From positions 34,836,898-34,900,897 of the forward strand of contig NC_092577.1 of assembly GCF_037975245.1 (NCBI RefSeq): a stretch of DNA of 64,000 nucleotides, read 5' to 3'. The stretch comes from Apostichopus japonicus. Taxonomy: Eukaryota > Echinodermata > Holothuroidea > Aspidochirotida > Stichopodidae. Position 1 is the first letter of the stretch, and every line of letters begins with the position of its first letter. The notes under the pieces are model-generated. The model saw only the letters and a program-made list of their open reading frames with translations. It made no database searches and was not told where the DNA came from. A program made the translations under genes and the position numbers. This document shows, piece after piece, positions 23,801 through 35,198 of the stretch.

Positions 23801-26800
23801 AAGAAGCGTAGCTTGGATTGATCTCATATTTGGTATATAGGTGTACCACATTGGGTAGCCTAAGAACCATGTTGTCTCTGGTATTGATCAAAAGTAAGCT
23901 GAGGTCAACAGGGGTCAACTTTGAAAACACACAATATATTATGTGATGTATCATGCTGAGTACAAGAAAACTATAAGTGTCCATTTCCGTTATCAGCTGC
24001 CATTTCCAATATTGTTTCTCACATCTCAATGCCTTTTGCTGTACTATTTAGATTAAAGTTCATCCGGATATACCTACAGTATGTCACATTCATATAAGAT
24101 TATGTATGTAACATCATCAAAACCACAATGCAGGTCAACAGGAGTCTGATAATCTTGTAAACAGGATATCTAAAAAAGAGAAAGCTGGTTTAATTTTGTT
24201 TGTAGGTTGATCTTGGTACTAAGTAGATGATCCTATTCTTTTTTATGGAGGTCAAAGGTCATTTGAGATCTACAGAGATCAAAGTCTGCAAAAGTTGTAA
24301 ACACTGTATATTCAGAATTGAAAGTTGGTTAAGCTTCCCACATGATATGTAGGTTGCACTTGAAGAGTAGATGATCCCAATTTTTTTCGTGAAGGTTAAA
24401 TGTCATTTGAGGTCAGTCTTGAAAACCTTGTAAATATATCTTTAGAAGTACACATTGGTTAAAAAAAGTGTAATGTAGATTGTCATTGGTGAGTACATGA
24501 TCCCTACCTTACATCATTGAGGTCAATCAACATATAAGGTCAGCAGAGGTCAAAGTCTAAATACCTCTTAGTCAGGACAGCTCAAGAAATGGAAGTGTGT
24601 CGAATACGTCAACTAGATAGTATTTATATTGCCCTAGGTGAGAAGATGATCCGTACTGTTGTTCTGGAGACAAAGATCAAATGGTGAATATCGCAAAATC
24701 TGGTTTCCAAAGTAAATGCTGCTTCACATTCTGGCAAGGGAATCATTTAACCAATTGGCATTCTGGTTGTTAATCTTCAAAATGAGGTCAACTATTGGTT
24801 GATTGCATAGAGCTATGCAGCAAATTTCATAGGCCTCCTGGAGTTTCTTAGACAAAACTTTTTGACCTTATGAAACATTGTGTTAGGTGTGTAAGCTTTT
24901 GTTTCATCTCTTCACCAGTGCACTGCTCTCTTTGCTTGCAGAAGTGAGTCGGGAGTTTATACAGGGAATTAGAAGTTGGAACCATTCAAAGCCAATAGAA
25001 GTTTGCACGGCTTGTATCAGTTTCTTGGTTTTTAAGTAGTTTGTTACTGTTACCTTTTACTGTTACTTTCAGATGTCTGTTCACCATCAACCCAGACAGA
25101 GGCCACAAGGCGCAAGCAGTGAAGAGTAGAAGGCATTCTATTAATCCAAAAGTCCTCCATTTCACCAATGCAGTGCAGGATTATAATACACACAGCTTCT
25201 AAGCAATGAACTTTAATTTCCAATTACTTAAAAGATTCGTTGTTTCGTGTTTGAACTTCATTAATTTGGATGTCAAAATGTTTTATTGTTCTATTGCCCC
25301 CTTTTGGCTTCAATATTCTGCTAAAGGTTTGATCCATTTTACACTATTGATGCTTTGGTATATGTACTGTAGAGAATGGTGTATTTGTACATTGACATGT
25401 CAGAATGCTTCAGTGTATTGTTCAAATAAACTAAATTGTTCAAATAAACACAAAAATTATGATAATGTACTCATTTGAACCATCAGTTTACAGTAAAAAC
25501 AGTTATGGTGCATTTTACAGTAAAAAGACTGGCAGCAATTCTGCCAACAAATGCCTGTTACATTTACGGGTTCATTTCAAATATTGTAAAATTGTTTACA
25601 GTACACTGTAAATAATAAACAGTAAACTGTAAATAATTTTATGGTAAAATGTAACTTTTACGGTTAAAAACTGTAAACAATTTTACAGTGATTGAAATAA
25701 TTACCGTAAATTTAACAGGCATTTGTTGGCAGAATTGCTGCCAGTCTTTTTACCGTAAAATTTACGGTATTTTTTTTACAGTGTACCTTTTGAACTGGGT
25801 CACTTTGGTAAAGAGGTTGGGCAGCACTCGGTAGTTCTGTGACTCCAGTTATGAGATAAATGTTTCACGAAGAAGTGGAGGGGGGGGGTGTTATTGGAGG
25901 ACTGGGATTGTGGTCACTCAGCACGTGTGAAATTGATCTACCTATGGAGCTATAAACAGTTTATAGCTCCGTGATCTACCCCAAAGTTTATGAGATCCTG
26001 CGGCAACAAGTTATTGTCGTATGCAATAAACACAGTTCGGGAAAGAGAGGGTACACACGATAGGGATGAGTAAGAGGTGGAGAGAGAAAGAGAGAGAGAG
26101 AGAGAGGTTGGGGTGGGGGGGGGGGTGGATCTTGTAACGAGAAACAACATTTTCTTTAGAAAGATTCATTTTCTTTTTTCGACAGCCTGGGTGTCTTATC
26201 GGCTCAACTGTTCTTGTCCTTTTGGGGCTCTTCCATTTGTGTTTGGGGGCATCACTTGCTCTCCTTAGTACAAGAATAACGAGAAAGCACACAATAACGG
26301 ATAACATGGTAAGGGGAAGTTGTTTATATTCTCGTGTTATATGTCATCGTTTCAATGTGTGTTGTATTATGGCACTTATCATGTGTAGATACAACAACTT
26401 AAACGACTTGCTTACACTTGCATACAGATAATGCCACTATGGGCAATGCCAACATCATCTGATTACTATGGAGATTTCTACATGAACAACCGACCTGCAC
26501 CAACAACCAATCAGAAACGGATTGCTCAACAAGACTTACAGGTGGCTATTCAAGAGCACAATGAAGGTAAATATTAGACTTGCACAAGACAATCTCCATT
26601 TAGTCTGCCCCAATCGACTTATTTAACTTGCTCCAAGTTTTTCGTAAGACTTCTTTAAGATTTGTGTGTGTGCGGACTTGCCATCGAATTGTTCAATAAG
26701 CTTCCGCGAGTCTTTCAGTAAACGGGTTCAAGTTCCTCAATAAGATTTCTCTCGGTCATACAGTTTAGGCTTGTTCAATTGTTTGAACAGGCTTGTTAAA

Positions 26801-27088
26801 GACGTCCGCTACATTTGTTTAAGTCTCTCGGCAAAACTGTAGCCAGGAATAGGAAAACTACATAAATCACTCATTGCACAACAAAGTAACTCAATTAGAT
26901 CTAGTGGAAAGGAGTACTTATGGTTAGGGAACACAGCTAACTACTCTTAGTGATCTTGAAGAAAAAAACTAATATATAATAATACTAATATATATGAAAT
27001 ATTTTGTGTTTCAGATCATGAACCTCCCGAAGTATCCTCGTTTTCTTCCAAGAAACATACAGATGATGACAGATTCGTATTCCCATGA
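14893..27088 (+). CDS. MS4A/CD20-like four-transmembrane protein, copy 1
   Basis: Six exons join in frame: 14893-15123, 15759-15815, 16849-16971, 26186-26308, 26428-26566 and 27015-27088, giving 248 residues. In-frame GTG codons precede the ATG at 14893, which I take as the start. Four hydrophobic segments match the MS4A layout: about 38-62, 72-92, 97-121 and 138-165. GTGAWVGG and SGILGIVAG around TM2 are the family hallmark. The loop after TM3 has two cysteines (NCT and TCQ). Both termini are cytoplasmic by family topology. MS4A proteins are plasma or organelle membrane tetraspans linked to receptor signalling and chemosensing; no specific role can be read here. Intron 3 is 9.2 kb because it contains a SINE and an 8 kb CACTG-ended element. 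A paralog with the same exon phases follows at 30492. Confidence 0.85.
16036..16745. repeat. Imperfect tandem repeat in intron 2
   Basis: Blocks recur two or three times: gagctctgggaatcc (about 16036, 16148, 16479), cttttatttttcggccaatt (about 16179, 16267, 16526) and gcccttctgattgcctgcca (about 16320 and 16640). The larger unit is about 320 bp and looks like a local duplication of one unknown repeat. Confidence 0.75.
17113..17366 (+). mobile_element. tRNA-derived SINE
   Basis: A pol III A box (tagctcagtgg, 17122-17132) and B box (ggttcgagtca, 17166-17176) are at tRNA spacing. An unrelated body of about 150 bp and an (ATAC)n-like tail follow. The acceptor and T stems pair poorly, so this is a SINE head rather than a working tRNA gene. 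Confidence 0.65.
17915..25202 (+). CDS. Cargo gene of the CACTG element; resembles the C-terminal half of SAMD3-like proteins
   Basis: Five exons join in frame: 17915-18095, 18913-19094, 20953-21034, 22645-22807 and 25073-25202, giving about 245 residues. All introns are GT-AG. Exons 2-5 look clearly protein-coding (TPKKELLPTLASIKRAEG, ETPDDPGLILMVMDYFF, LLAERYMLAIDGQVV, GLAMLFASFYIFGIQY, INPDRGHKAQAVKSRRHSIN, LHFTNAVQDY). This pattern recalls the C-terminal region of the multicopy SAMD3-like proteins of fish and marine invertebrates; that is from memory and moderate only. No SAM domain is seen. Exon 1 is less certain: it was chosen because its phase fits and it ends in a good donor (AGAG|GTGAGA). 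A CpG-rich stretch (about 17780-17900) precedes it, and a five-codon upstream ORF starts at 17901. Poly(A) signals follow at 25425 and 25443. Confidence 0.6.
18474..18510. mobile_element. Micro-palindrome with 7 bp flanking direct repeat
   Basis: GTTACAC is repeated exactly at 18474-18480 and 18504-18510. Between them lies a 23 bp perfect palindrome with 11 bp arms (CATGGAGCTAT, T, ATAGCTCCATG). The layout looks like an insertion with target duplication. A related copy is at 25935-25980. Confidence 0.5.
19940..20620 (+). repeat. Degenerate ~150 bp repeats with AGGTCAAAGGTCA motifs (block 1)
   Basis: Successive degenerate units contain aacctttaaacatgttatctca, then cttggtaggtagatacc, then gaggtcaaaggtcatttgag. 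The core at 20164-20176 is a perfect DR1 of two AGGTCA half-sites. The block lies in intron 2 of the cargo gene. Confidence 0.6.
23440..24690 (+). repeat. Degenerate ~150 bp repeats with AGGTCAAAGGTCA motifs (block 2)
   Basis: The same unit as block 1, about eight degenerate copies, with a second perfect DR1 at 24249-24261 and near matches around 23745 and 24540. It lies in intron 4 of the cargo gene. A lone fragment is at about 21170-21310. Confidence 0.6.
25425..25448 (+). terminator. Two poly(A) signals of the cargo gene
   Basis: AATAAA at 25425-25430 and 25443-25448, about 225 bases after the stop codon and just before the right palindromic end. Confidence 0.55.
25490..25783. repeat. Palindromic right terminus of the CACTG element
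   Basis: Arms of about 120 bp around a centre near 25640. The left arm carries gtaaaaagactggcagcaat (about 25508) and the right arm its complement (about 25730-25752). Internal ACTGTAAA/TTTACAGT repeats alternate with ccgtaaa/tttacgg. It could be a MITE in its own right. Confidence 0.75.
25935..25980. mobile_element. Micro-palindrome with 8 bp flanking direct repeat
   Basis: GATCTACC is repeated exactly at 25935-25942 and 25973-25980. It encloses a 30 bp near-perfect palindrome with the same GGAGCTATAAA/TTTATAGCTCC core as the copy at 18474. It lies outside the 8 kb element. Confidence 0.5.
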
Positions 27089-30000
27089 TGGAGGATGTTT
27101 CATATATGCGTACCATACATAAATCTTAGTTTGAATTGGAATGCACTTGTGTGGAATGTGGTGATGGGGTGGGGAGATGGGGGTGGGGGCAGTAAGGAAA
27201 CAGTAGTGCATAGTGGAATCCTATTCAACGGAAATCTTCCACATACCATTTCACCAGTTTAAATGCGTGCTATTGTATTTATGCAATTGTCACCCTTAGC
27301 AAGGACACATTTTTGGTGGAATTTTGTCTTATTGCTGCAAGAGACAAATGTGTTCAGAATTAAAGGCAAAATAAACTCAACTCCAGGGAACATCTAACTG
27401 ATCAGTAAGCTCCGTGGAATAGCATATCGGTCTGTTGAGCGCATGTCCGGACTTCGAGCCCTACAGACACGTAGTAACTTCGTTCTTCTTTGAGGAGTGT
27501 TACTTCAAACGTGTACCATATTAACAGACGTGGCGGCCAGTGCTACACAGAAGCAGACGAAAGACGCTGCGTTGGTAGAAGTATTATCCTTTAGTGTTGG
27601 TATGATGCTTTTTAGATCTCGGGCCATAACCCTTCGTTGACCTTACAGATGCACCAGATACGAAGTGATTGTGTCAGAGGTCACTCAGGAGCATTTCCAC
27701 TTCTTCATTGGGTAAAAGGTTTTAACCACTACATGCTATATATGGCGAGAAGGGCCATCACACTAGTACATAAAATATGTAAAGTACAACAATGGAGGCA
27801 TCTTCGTTTGCTTTTCACCGTAACTCTGAAGTTTTATCGGGTAATGCACAATACCAATAACGATATAATCAGGAAGCACTAAGAAACACTGTGAAAACTC
27901 TTGAAACAGTATTTCGTTCTAGTGATGACCTTTAGGGAAGAATATAAAAAAATAATAACTTTGTTTAACCGTAAAATGACGTGGAAACCCACCTCTAGAA
28001 AGTGATTAATGAAGTATTTATACTGATAGTTTTTTAGAGACTTGAATAAGTATTAATATTAACCAAAGAGGTTCATGCAGGTTACTATAAGACTTGGGTG
28101 TGTAACATTTGTTGTTTTATGCAAATATTCCAAGCCCCTCTTTTATCTTGTGGGCAATTCTGAAAGTATTCATTCTCAATTAAGAAATATATAACATATA
28201 CATAAATAAACCCAAGAAACCTTTTATTACTACTTCTTTTAAATGTTAAGTCAGGGCTTCGGCCCGTTTTCAGGATTGGAGGTGCAAACTGTGCATATGC
28301 ACTTGATCAGATGTACCTCTGATATACCCCGTCCCTTCCCGGTATCTATTTCCAGGAAACGAATTAGTTCAATAGCGTAATAAGCTATCAAAAGGTGTAT
28401 GCATGGGGTTGGGGTTGGGGGAGCTGGAAGAAAACCAGACGCCATTTACACTGTTTTCTCGTAAATGCAATTATTTCTCGAAATTGCAACCTGTAATTTT
28501 CTAATTTATATCCCAAACTTGGACTATTTTATCTCAAAATACCAATTTCTTCCTTTCATACAAAAGTGAAAATTTCTATATTAAAATGAATAATAATCTT
28601 ATTTAAATTTTTCGTTTGTTATAACGTTAACTTTTTCTAGAAATTTCTGTTCTATCGAAATCTCTATTTTTTTCTTCCTGAAAACGTTTGGCTTCTCGTC
28701 TCCATTTTTTTTTTTATCTCACAACATCTATTACAACCCTCGAAATCACGACCTTCTCATACCGATATTTCAACGTATTCCTTGAAATTGCTCCGTTTAT
28801 CTCAATAGCTCAATAGGTTTGACTAGGTATGTCGGAACAATATAGTGGCGTGAGCAAAGGGCTCTATCATACCTCTGTTTAATGGAAGCCAATGTACATC
28901 AGTGGTGTAGGAAGCTATCAAAAAGTCGATGGTGGGTGTGGGGGGGGGGGGAGAGGGGCAGAAATCCGGAGGCCATTTACATTGTTTTCTCGTAAATTCA
29001 AATTTTGTCTTGAAATTTCAAACTGTAATTATACCGAAGTTTCTAATTCAAATCTTCAAAATTAGACACAGAACAACCATCCACATACCCAAATCCATCC
29101 AACCCACTCGTCGCCTTTGACGACCTGTGCACGTCACTGCGCAAAAATAACCTCTGTAATTTGGCAATGCGTTAAGGGTCAAGTGTGTTAGCTTCATATA
29201 ACCTTTCAGCATTACACTCCCCTCTAAGTATTCCGATGTACTCCAAACACTCGAGGTATTAAAATTTTCCTGAGTAGCTTTTCATTATTTTTCTGCAGAT
29301 ATTATCAACAATTGTCATCAATCTTCTTTCTTCTTGAAAACACAAAACTAAAGATTAACTATTCAAAGGGTTAATCCACTTGGGCAAAGTCTATTGATTA
29401 ATAAATAACTGGTAACGGAAACCTTTGCGTCCACTATGTATCTCCATGGTTACCGTAGATGGCCTCCTCTGATACGTGTCCACAAGTTCAAATTCCAAGG
29501 AATTCAGTGATTTGTCAAGTAGACTTAATATGTTATATTTTCCATAAACAATTCAAGCCGAATGCTGGTAGGCTCAACTTATAAGTTTTAAAAATTATTC
29601 GCTATTTCATGTATGAATGAATATTCATGTTATGGAATTGGTGTCATTTGATTTCATTTAAAGGATAAAATAAATGGGTATATGATAATCGTACGTGAAC
29701 GTATCGTGATAACATATCTAATTGATTTCAAGTGGTTTTACAAGCAGACGATGGCTCATTTGCGCTACACAGTAGTATTAAAATTTGTGTCTTTTCTTCC
29801 GAGGATTTGGAACCAGAACCTTGAGCACATATATTTGCGAGGAAATTCATGTCATATTTTCTGTTAAACAAGGATCGATGGAACAATTTATTTCTGAAAT
29901 CTCTTTTCTTTTGAGACAAGAATCCTTTCACAGAAAAAAGAGGTGGACACCAATGCTTCGAAGAAAAAAGTGATAATTATTTGTATAGAAACCTCTATAA

Positions 30001-30491
30001 ACTTGATCTTTGTAAGGTTGTCAACCAAAGTTGTAATTTATTTCTAACATTTCATATGCTACTGTGGTCATTTACGTCACATGGAACACAGTAAAAGATG
30101 TTCGATTATATTTATACTACATTAGTTAAAATAATTACTCTACTTTCCTCTGACTGAAAGAAAAACTTAGCGTCCGTCTTCTTGTGATGTCAACAGTGTA
30201 TGAAAGAAGTTCTGACAATTTCCTCCATTCTATTCTCATCTTTGTTAAATGACAAGAGCGTAAGAGACACTACGTGAATTGATTTCACAATTCAAACTAA
30301 AGTACAAAGCTTTATACGAAGCCATATACTTCAGGACTGCCCAGACAATGAAGATAATATGTTGATTCGTCGTCCTGTTGTCATCACCTATTAACTGGAA
30401 TTGTTTTACGTTTGTATATGTTTGTTTCCCTTTTTGAAATGTCAGTTTTGCAAAAATAGCATTTTACACTTTGTTGTTTGTGTGTTTTGGA
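27089..30491. other. 3' end of MS4A copy 1 and spacer before copy 2
   Basis: AATAAA at 27370-27375 probably ends the first gene's transcript. A weak tRNA-like segment near 27405-27470 may be a decayed SINE. A ~140 bp segment is duplicated at about 28370-28510 and 28910-29050 (aagctatcaaaa, ccatttacaytgttttctcg). The open frame at 27637-27882 has no recognisable domain. Confidence 0.45.
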
Positions 30492-33400
30492 ATGTCCTAT
30501 TACACGGGAGGCCGGTATTATCCACCGGTGACGCAGCGTGGACAAATGGAGAAAGCATACGCACCGGAGCGAACTTCGGTAATCGGACAAGGTCTAGTGA
30601 TTGTCGGTGTAATACAAATCCTAATTGGATTACTGGCGTTTCTCATTGCGATATATCGAATCGTTGGTGCTTGTCAACTTGGAAGCATTGCCACCGGTAC
30701 CTGGGTCGGTGCATTTGTAAGTCGGCTATTATCTTTTCCTTTTGGCAAGAGTTTATAATAGTTATGGTAAGTTAAGGAAAAAGGGGGTATGTAGGGAAGA
30801 AACGATTTGCTGAAGGTAATATGATTTTTTTTCCAGCCTTTCGATTTTGAGGCATTACAAAATTGCACTATACTGTTTTTTGAGTTTTTCTATGAGTATA
30901 AACGTAACATTGATTGGTTGTTTGGAACGTGCGTTGCAGGCAGCAGATGTGTCCCATTTGGCTTGCCATATGACGATAACATGTATGAGCACTATAAGAG
31001 CAGCTTCGGTAGGCTACATTTTATGGCGCGTTGCGTATGATGACGAGTCTTGTGAACTATGTTATGATTTTATCATAGCAACGGAGAGGCTGGAGAGCAA
31101 GCTCAAGTTTGAGTTAATTTAAACGATAATATCATTATGAAACCCAGCTAGGTCCAAATCATCACTTCCCTATACCCTTACCGATTTTGTGTGTTTTAAG
31201 TTACCTATTATAGCAGCTCCATTTGAATTATTGGTTTTTATCCAAAGTACAATATTGATAGAGATTTCCTCAACTTATATATGTGCTAAACATTTCTTAC
31301 TGAAACTTGTTCATATTTGTATTTAAACCAAAGAATAGTCTATATTTCTTACTTACTTCTGGTTATCTAAGTGATTCTTAGATGCAATCCATTCTTTGAA
31401 GTAAACTTCGTCGTATAATAAATCGAAACGGCGCCATTATTAGCGATTATCATGTCTATGGGAACTTCCCATAGTTTCATATTACTGTTGTCACATTCCA
31501 TAACGCATAGATGTGCATATTTTAAACACATTCCATAAAGTAAATATGAAAGAGTTAGAGTAACTTATAGCGTATAGACTAAGAAAAATGCGGCCAGCTC
31601 AAAGTCTCAAGTGCGCCATTACGGAAAAATTGAACGACCCCACCACTCCATCTGCATAATTATATACCAATTAGTAAAAGTAAAACTCAGGTTAGGCCTT
31701 TATTAATATGTGTTTATTCGTATAATGTTCTCTTTTTTAAATTCATAGATTATGATATTGGGGGTACTTGCCATCATTGCCGGTCAGAGCAGAGACGAAA
31801 AGTCGGTAAGTATATCAAGAAACCAAGTCAGTTTTAGTCATGAGTAGATTTGTATAGTAGGCCTATGAGAGCAACACCATGAGTACACAGAGTACATAAC
31901 TCTAAGCACGAGTTGGAGTATATAACGTTTGCACTAAGTAAATATTCTCATATAGTCAATATTTCTCGCGTAAACGTCTAAAGTAACCTACGAAGTCACT
32001 AGTCTTAACGTGAATCAGTTGGCAAGAGTTTTTATTTTTTTTAAAGATCTCGTGTCTGTACATCGTGTTTTTACCTCCATGGTTACACACAGCTACCATT
32101 TGTTACGCTCCTATCGTCACATAATTCCTTCATGACTGTGGTATCACTGTTCTCTTGACCCCGAAACACTATCCCGTTACGGTCCGTTACGGTCATCTCA
32201 TCTCGAACACTGCAGTACACTGAGAGTCTATTATTAAACAATAGCTTTATTGTATTATTAAACAATAGCTTTATTGTCTGGTCATCCTTTTGTGGATGAG
32301 AGCCTGCAAGTGTTGGGTCAATTCTCGTGTCGGCTTTGACATCAGCTAATCTCTGATTAGAAATGGGTAGAGGAACGACCATGTCGAAAGTCCACCAATC
32401 TTCATAACCGTTGTTAGCATCTGGAAGGTAGACTCGACTCAACGTATCAGATAAAATGCACTTTCTTTTCTTCGGAGATTCGTCTGTTATCTGAGTAGCA
32501 TTCGCTGCAGCCGCTTTGGTGCAGTTTGAAGAGGCTTCTTTTACCATCATCATTTCAACCTTTTTGTGGTCTGAGGGTACTTTGACCCTTCTCCCATCGG
32601 TGTATTGACAATGGCGTTTCTCTTATGTATCTACCTCTTCGCGGTAGATTTCAGCAATTCTGATACCATGTATCAAGATGGCGACATATAATGACTATTT
32701 AGACTTGTGATTGGCAAGGTGTGTCAAAAACCGATCTCAAAAGGGTACACATGTCTCTACTACAAGAAATTGCTGTTAGTTTAAAAACTTTCTTCCGCAG
32801 CTAACGACCGTAACTGTACTCTCATTTCTATCCATGTTTCTGGCGCTGGTGTTGCTGTCTATCGAGGGCGTTGCACTGAACCGGGAAATGAGTAACTGTG
32901 ATCCGATCGAGAATGCCTGCGTGGTAAGATATTCATCAAAGACAAATTGTATGTGTGCAGTGCCGATATTTAGAACCAAATATCTTCGATGGTTTCTACC
33001 TCTACTTCTTCAGCAAGAGAACACCATACGGTGAGACATCAGTTGCGCAACGAGCTCTGTTGATACTCTCTCTGTTGAAATCATGTTTTGCTATCATATA
33101 TAGTAAAAATGGCCACCTCAATTCCACTTTACGACATCGATACAACGCACAATACTTTAATAAAGAGGTTATTTTTTCCAGTATGTAGTTAAATCATTAT
33201 AGCCTTGACGTCTTTACATATGTTAATGGGACAACAAGTATACCTGCTTGGTCGAAGATGGACAAACACTTTCTATGGGTTGGGATAAATGCCGGACAAT
33301 ACAATAGCCACAGGAGACAAGAGCGAGAGATTCTAAGGTAAAGGATCTACATGGCAACACTTCCAGACGAGACATTCAAACTTTCTGTTTTCGGGTTACA

Positions 33401-34384
33401 CTTGCGTAGCACAATAAAGGGGACGAGTGAGGGGGGGGGGGGGGTTGAGTAGGGGTGCCATTGTGAAGCAGTGCGTGGGGCCCTAGATGGTGTACATCTA
33501 ACATTTATATCTGGTAAACCTGGAGGGGGGGGGGGGGAGCTAACCACGCCACATATTTATAGAACTATTACTTAGTGAGCATGTAAATATTTTTGTTTTC
33601 TTTATTTCAGCCGTTGTGTTTCTTTGCCTCGACCAGTTTGGTTTTCATTGGTTTGTTTGAATTCTCTTTCTGTTTTGCTACTTCAATTATGGCTATAAAT
33701 GTGACGCGTAGAACGGTCAAGACAGGACAACCAGTTCTGAACACAGTGAGTCTTCCTTCGATCTTAACGGTCATCAAGATTACCTGAGTTATATGGGGTG
33801 CAACCATCATTTTTATAATGCGGCCAGGGGAAGGGGATAATGGGGATAAAGTGAGGTATGTTAATTGTCCAATGTGAGGTATCTAAGGGATTGGGTGCTT
33901 AGATGCAAAATGGTGCATGAAACATGGTTGAAGAATTTTCAATTTTTATCATTGCACTGCACATACACGGTGTATAGTCATGCAGAGTTCACCGGGAATG
34001 TTATGTTTGTTAGTGTGGAGCCCATGAGTTTAATCGGGTGGGGCTATATCAGTCAAATATCAAACTTTGTGTTATGTTCTAGTGACATTTAAATTCGTCT
34101 TCAAACAGATGTATCGAACAGTTCTACATTATTATTCCAAACAGGTCGAACCATCGCCAAAGTGGGCGGTACCAAGCATTTATGAGATGAATCATAGGCA
34201 ATACAATGAGGAACTTCTTGCGAGACGGATGGCCTTAGAACCACTGCCACCGCTGGGTGTCCGAAGTATGTCAGTTAAAGCACAGCAATTTGTGATCATA
34301 TATAAACATAATATATACATATATGTATATACAAATATGTATATAAATATATAAATTTATAAATATGTGAATATATATATATAC

Positions 34385-34415
<31 letters not shown>

Positions 34416-34430
34416 TATTTATATATATAT

Positions 34431-34490
<60 letters not shown>

Positions 34491-35147
34491 CATAGCATAA
34501 CATAACATAAGATAACATGACATGACCTGACCTGACATATCATAACATAAATTAAAAAGTGCACCCTTAACCCCATTAAATACGACCACTCTTAGTAAAG
34601 AAAGTATCATATTTTTCTTAAAAGACAGCACAGAATCAGAACTAACAACCCATTCTGGCAAGTTATTCCATTCATTCACAACCCTTCGAGAGAACCTAAA
34701 TTTTCTATTAACCAGAAAAAAATCTTCAACTAATTTGAGACAATGACTACGAGTTCGAGAAACAGTTAAACCTTCAAAAAATCACAAGCACCTAAAGTAT
34801 CACTAGGGAACTTATAACCCGTATCATGCCACCACGGACTCTCCTCAATCCAAGTGTTGTTAGCCCAAGAGCTCTTAAACGACGTTCATAAGGGAGATGC
34901 CGAATGTGTGAAATAATCTTAGTAGCTCTCCTCTTAACCTGCTCCAGTATAAATTTATCCTTTTCCTAAAATGGATATTAAGCTTGTATAGCATACTCGT
35001 GATGTGGCCTTACTAACTGTTTTTACAAGTATAAAACAACATCTTTACGTGGGAAGAGGGAGTTACGCTTGGCGCAAATGGCTTTAAACAAACTAGTTAT
35101 AATAACACCAAGATCACGCTCATCATCACTATTTCCTATATATATAT

Positions 35148-35198
<51 letters not shown>

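Larger units (their letters stand above)
17707..25783 (+). mobile_element. 8.08 kb CACTG-ended element with cargo gene (CMC/EnSpm-like termini)
   Basis: The left end is CACTGTAAAAAATAACGG and the right end is the complement of CACTGTAAAAAAAATACCG. Both borders carry TA outside (17705-17706 and 25784-25785). CACTR termini of this type are known for the CACTA/Mirage/Chapaev group, although TA or 2-3 bp duplication needs checking. No transposase frame was found. Instead the block encloses a five-exon gene starting about 208 bp inside the left end and stopping about 580 bp before the right end. The right end is itself a long palindrome. The alternative is two unrelated MITEs flanking a retained gene. 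Confidence 0.5.

Noticed and set aside
27405-27470. Second tRNA-like SINE head
   Set aside because: The B-box-like ggacttcgagccc is present but the A box is poor; kept only as a note in the spacer entry.
33347-33547. Pro-rich open frame near the G runs
   Set aside because: Produced by poly-G tracts within an intron of MS4A copy 2.
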